Below, one piece after another: positions 1 through 5,215 of a stretch of 8,236 nucleotides of DNA. The notes beneath the pieces are model-generated. The model searched no databases and was not told the origin of the DNA. It saw only the letters and a list, made by a program, of their open reading frames with translations. Position 1 is the first letter of the stretch. Each line of letters begins with the position of its first letter. A program made the translations under genes and the position numbers. This DNA comes from Gemmobacter sp. (GTDB taxonomy: Bacteria > Pseudomonadota > Alphaproteobacteria > Rhodobacterales > Rhodobacteraceae), in the NCBI GenBank assembly GCA_003509785.1, contig DOMY01000244.1:1-8236 (forward strand). The letters are read 5' to 3'.

Positions 1-1
1 G

Positions 2-853
2 ACTGAGCTGGCGCGGGTGGCCTTGGGCGATTCGATCTTTTCCAACATGCTGATGCTGGGGATGGCCTGGCAGGCGGGGCTGGTGCCGCTGTCTGAACCA
101 GCGCTGCGCGAGGCGGTGAAGCTGAACGGTGCGGGGGTAGAGGCGAACCTGCGCGCCTTCGATCTGGGCCGCTGGGCCTGGGTGGAGCCTGCGGCGGCGC
201 AGGCGCTGATGCAGCCGGTGGCGGCGGTGAAGCCCGATCCGCTGGCCTTCCGCGCTGATCATCTGCGCGCCTATCAGGATGCGGCGCTGGCCGGGCGCTA
301 TGTCGCGCGGGTGCAGGCGGTGCCCGAGCCTTTGCGAGAGGCGGTGATGAAGGGCTATCACAAGCTGCTGGCCTATAAAGACGAATACGAGGTGGCGCGG
401 CTGCATCTGGCCACCATGGACAAGGCAAGGGCCGAGCTGGAGGGCGATCTGCGCCCGACCTTCCACCTGGCGCCACCGATGCTGTCGGGCCATGGCGCCG
501 ATGGGCGGCCGAAGAAGCGGGAATTCGGTGCCTGGGTGCTGCCGCTGTTCGGGGTGCTGGCGCGGATGAAGCGGCTGCGCGGCACGGCGATTGATCCTTT
601 TGGCCGCACGGAAGAACGGCGGATGGAACGGGCGCTGATCGCGCAATACGAGGCCGATCTGGACGCGCTGCTGCCGCTGCATACGCCTGCCACCGAAGGG
701 CTGTTGCGCGAATTGTTCGCACTGCCGCTGACGATCCGGGGGTTTGGGCCGGTGAAACAGGCGAATGCCGAAAAAGCGGCGGCGCGGCGGGGCGAACTGA
801 TTGCGCAGATCCGCGCGGGCGGCGATACGCCGATGCGGATGGCAGCTGAATAA
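2..853 (+). CDS. Indolepyruvate ferredoxin oxidoreductase, fused form, C-terminal part (5' truncated by window)
   Basis: The enzyme family oxidatively decarboxylates aryl pyruvates such as indolepyruvate to aryl-acetyl-CoA with ferredoxin as acceptor, in aromatic amino acid breakdown. The frame is open to the left edge (it reads TELARVALGDS), so the GTG at 17 is internal rather than the start. About 283 residues are visible. The first ~60 look like the end of the gamma-type 2-oxoacid oxidoreductase domain (GDSIFSNMLMLG, VKLNGAGVEANLRAF). The rest resembles the DUF6537 tail found in long fused proteobacterial enzymes: DHLRAYQDA, GYHKLLAYKDEYEVARLH, and a closing IRGFGPVKQAN followed by a basic helix. 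Family members are usually around 1,100-1,160 residues, so roughly three quarters, including the TPP domains, lie outside. Family recognition is by motif memory. The stop is TAA at 851-853. Confidence 0.85.
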   Translation, partial: TELARVALGDSIFSNMLMLGMAWQAGLVPLSEPALREAVKLNGAGVEANLRAFDLGRWAWVEPAAAQALMQPVAAVKPDPLAFRADHLRAYQDAALAGRYVARVQAVPEPLREAVMKGYHKLLAYKDEYEVARLHLATMDKARAELEGDLRPTFHLAPPMLSGHGADGRPKKREFGAWVLPLFGVLARMKRLRGTAIDPFGRTEERRMERALIAQYEADLDALLPLHTPATEGLLRELFALPLTIRGFGPVKQANAEKAAARRGELIAQIRAGGDTPMRMAAE

Positions 854-861
854 GGAGGGGC

Positions 862-885
862 GGCGGGCGGTGTCATACGCCCGTC
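862..885 (+). terminator. Possible terminator hairpin after the indolepyruvate oxidoreductase gene
   Basis: GGCGGGCG (862-869) can pair with CGCCCGTC (878-885) over eight base pairs, one of them G-U, around an 8-base loop (870-877). It starts 8 bases after the stop codon. A T-rich stretch (890-900) follows but not immediately, so this is a weak intrinsic terminator at best. It would separate the amino acid catabolism gene from the acyltransferase gene. Confidence 0.35.
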
Positions 886-924
886 ACCATTCTGTCGTTT
901 GGCTGGGCCGAAAGGGAGCGCACC

Positions 925-1806
925 ATGACGACAGCCGGAATCAGCCGCGATATCAGCTATGCCAGTTCGGCCCGGTCGGCGCTGGGCCGGGCGGTGATCC
1001 GCACGCTGGAGGCGACGAAGGGCCGGGGCAGCCTGATCGCGCGGGCGGCAGGCTATGACAGCGCCGTGGCGCAGGGCGAAAGCTTCTGGCAGGTGATGCC
1101 GGAACGGTTTGGCCTGTCGTTGGATGTGGTGCGGGGCAGCCTGCAGGATATTCCGGCCAACGGGCCGCTGGTGGTGATTGCCAATCATCCCTACGGGATT
1201 CTGGACGGGCTGATGCTGGGCCATCTGATGGACCGGGCGCGCGGCGATTTTCGTATTCTGGCCAATGCCGTGTTCATGAAGGCGCCGGATCTGAACCGGG
1301 TGCTGCTGCCCATCAGTTTCGATGCGACAGAGGCGGCGGTGCAGCTGAACCTGGACACCCGGAAAGAGGCGCTGCGCTATCTGGGCGCGGGCGGGGCGAT
1401 CGGCATCTTTCCGGGCGGCACGGTATCGACCTCGGCCAAGCCGTTCTTCGCGCCGCCGCTGGACCCGGGCTGGCGCAGCTTTACCGCAAAGCTGATCCAG
1501 CGCAGCGGGGCGACGGTGGTGCCGGTGTTCTTTGACGGCGCCAACAGCCGGCTGTTCCAGGTGGCAAGCCATCTGCACGCCAATCTGCGGCTGGGCCTGT
1601 TGATCCGCGAATTCCGCGCCCGGCTGGATCGGCCAGTGCGGGTGGTGGTCGGGGCGCCGATCCCGGCGGCCCGGCTGGCAGGTTTTGGCGCGGATTCCAA
1701 AGCAATGATGGATTTCCTGCGCGCCTCCACCTATGCCCTTTCACCGAAGCCGCTAGACCCCTATGCTTATGGCCACGAATTCGAGGCCAAGTATAGAAGC
1801 CGGTAG
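925..1806 (+). CDS. Lysophospholipid acyltransferase family protein (PlsC-like)
   Basis: This 293-residue protein belongs to the PlsC/LPLAT superfamily, which moves an acyl chain from acyl-ACP or acyl-CoA to a lysolipid at the inner membrane. Block I is NHPYGILDG with H88 and D94, so five residues separate His and Asp instead of the classical four. A substrate-binding block reads IFPGGTVST (161-169), a variant of FPEGTRS. VVPVFFDGANSRLF (198-211) matches the conserved VVPV block. No long transmembrane helix is obvious. The ATG at 925 is preceded by AAGGGAG (912-918), six bases upstream, which supports this start. The substrate cannot be read from sequence: 1-acylglycerol-3-phosphate, lyso-ornithine lipid (OlsA-like) and other lysolipids are all possible. 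murI follows 40 bp downstream, so co-transcription is plausible. Confidence 0.85.
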   Translation: MTTAGISRDISYASSARSALGRAVIRTLEATKGRGSLIARAAGYDSAVAQGESFWQVMPERFGLSLDVVRGSLQDIPANGPLVVIANHPYGILDGLMLGHLMDRARGDFRILANAVFMKAPDLNRVLLPISFDATEAAVQLNLDTRKEALRYLGAGGAIGIFPGGTVSTSAKPFFAPPLDPGWRSFTAKLIQRSGATVVPVFFDGANSRLFQVASHLHANLRLGLLIREFRARLDRPVRVVVGAPIPAARLAGFGADSKAMMDFLRASTYALSPKPLDPYAYGHEFEAKYRSR

Positions 1807-1846
1807 CGGGTTCGGGCAGCAATAACCCGAAGGCGGGAGGGCAGGC

Positions 1847-2659
1847 ATGGCAGTTGGTGTGTTCGATTCGGGGCTTGGCGGCCTGACGGTGCTGGATGCC
1901 GTGCAGAAGCGCCTGCCCGATGTGCCGTTCGTGTATTTCGGTGACAATGCCCATGCGCCTTACGGCGTGCGGACGCATGACGATATTTTCAACCTGACCT
2001 GTGCGGCGGTGGAACGTCTGTGGGCCGAAGGTTGTGATCTGGTGATTCTGGCCTGCAATACCGCCAGTGCGGCGGCGCTGAAGCGGATGCAGGAACAGTG
2101 GATTCCGGCAGACAAGCGGGTGCTGGGCGTCTTTGTGCCGCTGATCGAGGCGTTGACGGAACGGCAATGGGGCGACAACAGCCCGCCGCGTGAAGTGGCG
2201 GTGAAGCATGTGGCGCTGTTTGCCACGCCCGCCACCGTGGCCAGCCGGGCCTTCCAGCGCGAACTGGCCTTCCGCGCCATTGGCGTGGATGTCGAGGCGC
2301 AGCCCTGCGGCGGTGTGGTGGATGCCATCGAACAGGGCGACGAGATCCTGGCCGAGGCGCTGGTGCACAGCCATGTGGAGGCGCTGAAACGCCGGATGCC
2401 GCATCCTCAGGCCGCCATTCTGGGCTGCACCCATTACCCGCTGATGCAGAAGGCCTTTCAGGACTCGCTGGGCGCCGATGTGAAGGTGTTCAGCCAGGCC
2501 AATCTGGTGGCGGAAAGCCTGGCCGATTATCTGGAACGGCGGCCCGAATTCATCGGGGCGGGCCAGCAGTCGAAATTCCTGACGACGGGCGATCCTGCCT
2601 ATGTCTCCAGCAAGGCGACGCAGTTCCTGCGACGGAAGATCAGCTTTGAATCGGCTTGA
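1847..2659 (+). CDS. murI: Glutamate racemase
   Basis: MurI interconverts L- and D-glutamate in the cytoplasm and supplies D-Glu for the peptidoglycan stem peptide. The 270-residue length fits the family (about 260-290). The hallmarks are present: FDSGLGGLTVL near the N-terminus (D7, S8), YFGDNAHAPYG (30-40), and the two catalytic cysteine motifs ACNTASA (C70) and GCTHYPL (C194, with H196). The C-terminal FLTTGDP is also typical of proteobacterial MurI. GGGAGG (1835-1840) lies six bases before the ATG and fixes the start. The gene sits 40 bp after the acyltransferase and 44 bp before argC in the same direction. Nothing suggests damage. Confidence 0.97.
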   Translation: MAVGVFDSGLGGLTVLDAVQKRLPDVPFVYFGDNAHAPYGVRTHDDIFNLTCAAVERLWAEGCDLVILACNTASAAALKRMQEQWIPADKRVLGVFVPLIEALTERQWGDNSPPREVAVKHVALFATPATVASRAFQRELAFRAIGVDVEAQPCGGVVDAIEQGDEILAEALVHSHVEALKRRMPHPQAAILGCTHYPLMQKAFQDSLGADVKVFSQANLVAESLADYLERRPEFIGAGQQSKFLTTGDPAYVSSKATQFLRRKISFESA

Positions 2660-2703
2660 TCGCCTTCACGCAGGGCTTTAACTTCTGACCGGAAGCATAT
2701 GAC

Positions 2704-3732
2704 ATGAAAAAGAAAATCGCAATTCTTGGCGCCTCTGGATATACGGGTGCCGAACTGGTGCGCCTGATTGCCACCCATCCGCGGATGGAGATCGTGGCCC
2801 TGTCTGGTGACCGCAAGGCGGGCATGGAAATGGCTGCGGTCTTTCCGTTTCTGCGGCATCTGAACCTGCCGAAACTGTGCAAGATCGACGAGATTGATTT
2901 TTCGAAAGTCGATCTGGCCTTCTGCGCCTTGCCCCATGCCACGTCGCAGGCGGTCATCAAGGAATTGCCGCGCGATCTGCGGGTGGTGGATCTGAGCGCG
3001 GATTTCCGGCTGCGGGATGTGGCGGAATACGAGAAATGGTATGGCCAGCCCCATGCCGCGCCCGATCTGCAGCAGGAAGCGGTCTATGGTCTGACCGAAT
3101 TCTACCGCGACGACATCCGCGCCGCGCGTCTGGTGGCGGGAACGGGCTGCAATGCGGCGACCGGGCAGTTTGCGCTGCGGCCGCTGATCGAGGCGGGGTG
3201 CATTGATCTGGACGATATCCTGATCGACCTGAAGGCCGGTGTTTCGGGCGCCGGGCGGTCGTTGAAGGAAAACCTGCTGCATGCCGAACTGTCGGAAGGC
3301 ACGCACAGCTATTCGGCGGGCGGCAAGCACCGGCATCTGGGGGAATTCGATCAGGAATTCAGCAAGATCGCCGGGCGGCCGGTTCTGGTGCAGTTTACCC
3401 CGCATCTGTTGCCGATGAACCGGGGCATCCTGGCCAGCATCTATGTGAAGGGCGATGCGCAGGCCGTGTGGAACGCGCTGGAGGCGCGCTATGCGCTGGA
3501 GCCGTTCATCGAAGTGCTACCTTTCGGCACACTCCCCTCGACACGCGATGTGCGCGGCTCCAACTTCTGTCATATCGGCGTCATCGCAGACCGGATTCCG
3601 GGGCGGGTGCTGGTGGTGGCGGTGCTGGACAATCTGACCAAGGGTTCTTCCGGTCAGGCGATCCAGAACGCCAATCTGATGCTGGGGCTGGAGGAGACGG
3701 AGGGGCTGATGCTGGCCCCCGTCTTCCCGTAA
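2704..3732 (+). CDS. argC: N-acetyl-gamma-glutamyl-phosphate reductase
   Basis: ArgC reduces N-acetylglutamyl phosphate to N-acetylglutamate semialdehyde with NADPH, the third step of arginine biosynthesis. The 342-residue protein starts with the Rossmann motif GASGYTGAELVRL (9-21). The catalytic cysteine is C149 in AGTGCNAA, which replaces the common GCYPT; GCN is also familiar from alphaproteobacterial enzymes. Further marks are VDLSADFRLRD (95-105), VSGAGRS (180-186), HRHLGEFDQE (209-218), FTPHLLPMNRGI (231-242) and VRGSNFCHIGV. GGAAG (2691-2695) lies eight bases before the ATG at 2704. An out-of-frame ATG at 2699 reads only Met-Thr-stop. ccmE follows after nine bases, so the two are very probably co-transcribed and perhaps translationally coupled. 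Confidence 0.97.
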   Translation: MKKKIAILGASGYTGAELVRLIATHPRMEIVALSGDRKAGMEMAAVFPFLRHLNLPKLCKIDEIDFSKVDLAFCALPHATSQAVIKELPRDLRVVDLSADFRLRDVAEYEKWYGQPHAAPDLQQEAVYGLTEFYRDDIRAARLVAGTGCNAATGQFALRPLIEAGCIDLDDILIDLKAGVSGAGRSLKENLLHAELSEGTHSYSAGGKHRHLGEFDQEFSKIAGRPVLVQFTPHLLPMNRGILASIYVKGDAQAVWNALEARYALEPFIEVLPFGTLPSTRDVRGSNFCHIGVIADRIPGRVLVVAVLDNLTKGSSGQAIQNANLMLGLEETEGLMLAPVFP

Positions 3733-3740
3733 GGGGGAAG
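3716..3740 (+). promoter_or_regulatory. Hairpin over the argC stop codon that encloses the ccmE ribosome-binding site
   Basis: CTTCCC (3723-3728) is perfectly complementary to GGGAAG (3735-3740) around a 6-base loop that holds the argC TAA. A competing pairing joins CCCCC (3716-3720) with GGGGG (3733-3737). Both mask the purine-rich GGGGGAAG (3733-3740), the Shine-Dalgarno for ccmE at 3742. Ribosomes finishing argC would melt either structure, so the layout is consistent with translational coupling. The arms are short, so chance is possible. Confidence 0.4.
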
Positions 3741-3741
3741 C

Positions 3742-4185
3742 ATGAAGGGGCTGAAGAAGACACGCCGGATCCAGATCATCGTTCTGGCCTTTGTGGCGCT
3801 TGCCGGGTCTACCGCGCTGATCGGCTATGCCATGCGCGACGGGATCAACTTTTTCCGCGCGCCGGCACAGGTGATGGCCGAACCGCCCGAAACGGGCGAG
3901 GTGTTCCGGCTGGGTGGTCTGGTGGAGGCCGGGTCGATCGTGCGTGGGCAGGGCGAGACGGTCAGCTTTCGGGTGACCGATGGCGCCGAGACAATTCCGG
4001 TGACGTTCAAGGGGATCCTGCCTGACCTGTTTACGGAAAATCAGGGCATGATCGGCACCGGAACCATGGTGGATGGTGTCTTTGTCGCCTCTGAAATTCT
4101 GGCCAAGCATGACGAGACCTATATGCCGAAAGAGGTGATGGAGGCCCTGAAGGAACAGGGTGTCTATCAGGACCCGAACGGTTGA
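3742..4185 (+). CDS. ccmE: Cytochrome c maturation heme chaperone CcmE
   Basis: CcmE sits in the inner membrane facing the periplasm, takes heme from the CcmABCD system, binds it covalently, and hands it to CcmF/CcmH for attachment to apocytochrome c. The 147-residue protein has a basic N-terminus (MKGLKKTRR), a single membrane anchor at about residues 10-31, and a beta-barrel core. It ends with LAKHDETYMP, in which H123 is the heme-binding histidine and Y127 the heme-ligand tyrosine of the HxxxY signature. FRLGGLVEAGSIVRG (55-69) is the usual first barrel strand pair. The GGGGGAAG Shine-Dalgarno ends one base before the ATG, so effective spacing relies on its 5' part. The gene directly follows argC. 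The expected partners ccmF and ccmH are not next to it here. Confidence 0.96.
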   Translation: MKGLKKTRRIQIIVLAFVALAGSTALIGYAMRDGINFFRAPAQVMAEPPETGEVFRLGGLVEAGSIVRGQGETVSFRVTDGAETIPVTFKGILPDLFTENQGMIGTGTMVDGVFVASEILAKHDETYMPKEVMEALKEQGVYQDPNG

Positions 4186-4195
4186 TTTCAGCCCC

Positions 4196-4202
4196 GTTAA
4201 CC
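4196..4202 (+). promoter_or_regulatory. Candidate CtrA half-site upstream of the endolysin gene
   Basis: GTTAACC at 4196-4202 contains TTAACC, resembling half of the CtrA box (TTAA-N7-TTAA). It lies about 40 bases before the endolysin start, in a 57-base gap that is otherwise GC-rich. CtrA and its phosphorelay are known to influence GTA release in Rhodobacter capsulatus, which is the reason for noting it. No second TTAA follows at the right distance, so this is weak. Confidence 0.2.
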
Positions 4203-4213
4203 TGAAGCCCCCA

Positions 4214-4241
4214 GCCTGTTCCGGCATCAACCGGAGCAGGC
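4214..4241 (+). promoter_or_regulatory. Hairpin that sequesters the endolysin Shine-Dalgarno
   Basis: GCCTGTTCCGG (4214-4224) pairs with CCGGAGCAGGC (4231-4241) over 11 base pairs, ten Watson-Crick and one U-G, around the loop CATCAA (4225-4230). The right arm contains GGAG (4233-4236), the Shine-Dalgarno placed six bases before the endolysin ATG at 4243. Folding of the mRNA would hide the site. Other readings are a DNA operator or a terminator for the argC-ccmE transcript, though no T-tract follows. The pairing is seen directly; the regulatory role is inferred. Confidence 0.55.
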
Positions 4242-4242
4242 C

Positions 4243-4851
4243 ATGCAGAGTATTCAGGAAATCGCCGCCGAGATTGTCGCCCGCGAGGGGGGCTATGTGA
4301 ACGACCTCGCCGATCCGGGCGGGGCGACGAAATACGGTGTCACCATCCATACGATGCGCAGGCTTGGGCTTGATCTGGATGGCAACGGGCGGGTGAATGC
4401 GGCGGATGTGCGCCGGCTGACCCGGGCGCAGGCGGTGGAGATCTTTCTGCGCGATTACTACGAAAAGCCGGGAATCGCGGGGCTGCCCGAAGCGGTGCAG
4501 CCGCCGGTTTTCGACATGCAGGTGAATGCCGGGGCCAATGCGGTGAAGATCCTGCAGCGGATGCTGACGCGGCTGGGCTGGCCGCTGGCGGATGACGGGA
4601 TGATCGGCCCGAAGACGCGGGCGGCTGCCGATCAGGCTGAAGCGGCGCTGGAGGGGGGGCTGGCCGATGAATATGGCAGTGCGCGGCGCGATTATTACTA
4701 TGCGCTGGCCGATGCCCGCCCGGCGAGCCGGAAATATGTGCTGTCGCGGGCTGGGGGCAAAGGTGGCTGGATCATCCGGGCGGAGGCCTTCATGTCGCCC
4801 GCCCGGCATCTGACGCTGGCGCAGCACCGTGCCCGTTGTGCGGGGTGGTGA
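4243..4851 (+). CDS. GTA-type endolysin: holin-associated N-acetylmuramidase (GH108)
   Basis: This 202-residue protein fits the glycoside hydrolase 108 family, which cuts the N-acetylmuramic acid-GlcNAc bond of peptidoglycan. The signature EGGYVND-ADPGGATKYGVT spans residues 15-34, and E15 is the expected catalytic glutamate. An acidic loop DLDGNGRVNAAD (44-55) has the D-x-D-x-N-G spacing with a terminal Asp of EF-hand/dockerin calcium loops. VFDMQVNAGANAVKILQRML (89-108) and DDGMIGPKTRAA (117-128) look like a peptidoglycan-binding domain of the PG_binding_3 type. No signal peptide is visible, so export needs a holin, and a holin gene starts one base after the stop. In Rhodobacter capsulatus such a pair (rcc00555/rcc00556, from memory) releases GTA particles by lysis; that role is inferred here. 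A run of seven G occurs at 4653-4659. Confidence 0.9.
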   Translation: MQSIQEIAAEIVAREGGYVNDLADPGGATKYGVTIHTMRRLGLDLDGNGRVNAADVRRLTRAQAVEIFLRDYYEKPGIAGLPEAVQPPVFDMQVNAGANAVKILQRMLTRLGWPLADDGMIGPKTRAAADQAEAALEGGLADEYGSARRDYYYALADARPASRKYVLSRAGGKGGWIIRAEAFMSPARHLTLAQHRARCAGW

Positions 4852-4852
4852 C

Positions 4853-5158
4853 ATGGCGCTGAACCTGATGGGGCTTGCCACGGATGCCGCCCGGCTGCGC
4901 CGGATTTCCGCCATTCTGCGCGAGGGGATGGGGCCGGGGGCCGCGCCGCTGCCTGCGGCGGTGGATCTGTTGAACCGCGCGCTGCGGCCGCTTTCTGTGC
5001 TGGCGGTGTTTGCGCTGGTGGCGGCGGCCTTTGTCGATCCGCCGCGCTATGGGGCGGCGATGCTGGCGCTGCGCGGCACGCCTGCGCCGGTCTGGCTGCT
5101 GGCGGGGCTGGTGACCGGCTTGCATTTCCTTGCGCGGATCGGCGGAAAAGCGGCCTGA
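4853..5158 (+). CDS. Holin of the GTA 3TM family
   Basis: This 101-residue membrane protein probably forms lesions in the inner membrane that let the endolysin reach the wall. A hydrophilic start (DAARLRRISAILREG) is followed by hydrophobic segments at about 44-61 and 78-95. A short, less hydrophobic stretch between them (RYGAAMLALRG) could be the third membrane segment expected of Pfam GTA_holin_3TM. The pattern FVDPPRYGAAM, then APVWLL, then FLAR fits that family as I remember it. The ATG at 4853 is preferred over an in-frame GTG at 4829 because it follows the endolysin TGA after one base and has GGGGTGG (4842-4848) upstream; the GTG start would overlap the endolysin by 23 bases. Tight spacing implies coupled expression. 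Family assignment is good but made by eye. Confidence 0.82.
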   Translation: MALNLMGLATDAARLRRISAILREGMGPGAAPLPAAVDLLNRALRPLSVLAVFALVAAAFVDPPRYGAAMLALRGTPAPVWLLAGLVTGLHFLARIGGKAA

Positions 5159-5160
5159 AC

Positions 5161-5189
5161 TTGACCCGCCTTCCGGCCTCTGGCATGTG
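5161..5189 (+). promoter_or_regulatory. Weak candidate promoter for argS
   Basis: TTGACC at 5161-5166 matches five of six bases of a sigma-70 -35 element and lies two bases after the holin stop codon. At 17 bases spacing the -10 would be CATGTG (5184-5189), which matches poorly. The inverted repeat at 5176-5197 would cover the -10, so it could act as an operator. This would give the housekeeping gene argS its own transcription apart from the lysis genes, but the evidence is thin. Confidence 0.2.
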
Positions 5190-5206
5190 CCAGAGGCAAT
5201 GGAAGG
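5169..5206 (+). promoter_or_regulatory. Two-part hairpin in the argS leader, enclosing its ribosome-binding site
   Basis: GCCTCTGGCA (5176-5185) and TGCCAGAGGC (5188-5197) form a perfect 10-base inverted repeat separated by two bases. Beyond a small internal loop (5175; 5198-5200), CCTTCC (5169-5174) is perfectly complementary to GGAAGG (5201-5206). The latter is the core of the argS Shine-Dalgarno GGAAGGA (5201-5207), eight bases before the ATG at 5216. In total 16 base pairs are possible. It may control argS translation, end the endolysin-holin transcript (no T-tract is present), or bind a dimeric regulator as DNA. The complementarity is observed; the function is inferred. Confidence 0.6.
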
Positions 5207-5215
5207 ACGTGAGAG

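Noticed and set aside
1807..1831. Two mutually exclusive 6-bp inverted repeats (CGGGTT/AACCCG and TTCGGG/CCCGAA) between the acyltransferase gene and murI
   Set aside because: Short stems with 9-11 base loops, no T-tract, and the murI Shine-Dalgarno (1835-1840) lies outside. Too weak to call a terminator or switch.
2656..2684. TTGATC with TTTAAC or TAACTT as an argC promoter
   Set aside because: The better -10 gives a 15-base spacer, and the 17-base alternative matches three of six positions. Transcription would start inside the Shine-Dalgarno.
2699..2707. Minimal frame ATG-ACA-TGA overlapping the argC start codon
   Set aside because: A two-codon frame this close to the real start is most likely chance, and the Shine-Dalgarno spacing suits the ATG at 2704 better.
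4829..4852. GTG at 4829 as the holin start
   Set aside because: It would overlap the endolysin by 23 bases and add eight residues unlike the family's start. The ATG at 4853 has better spacing to GGGGTGG and to the endolysin stop.
3517..4914. A 465-codon open frame on the minus strand opposite argC, ccmE and the endolysin
   Set aside because: Same reasons: low-complexity basic translation, antisense to three well-supported genes, no domain seen.
4243..5158. Remnant of a recent prophage
   Set aside because: No integrase, att repeat, tRNA target, structural phage gene or composition change is present. A domesticated GTA-type cassette explains the pair better.
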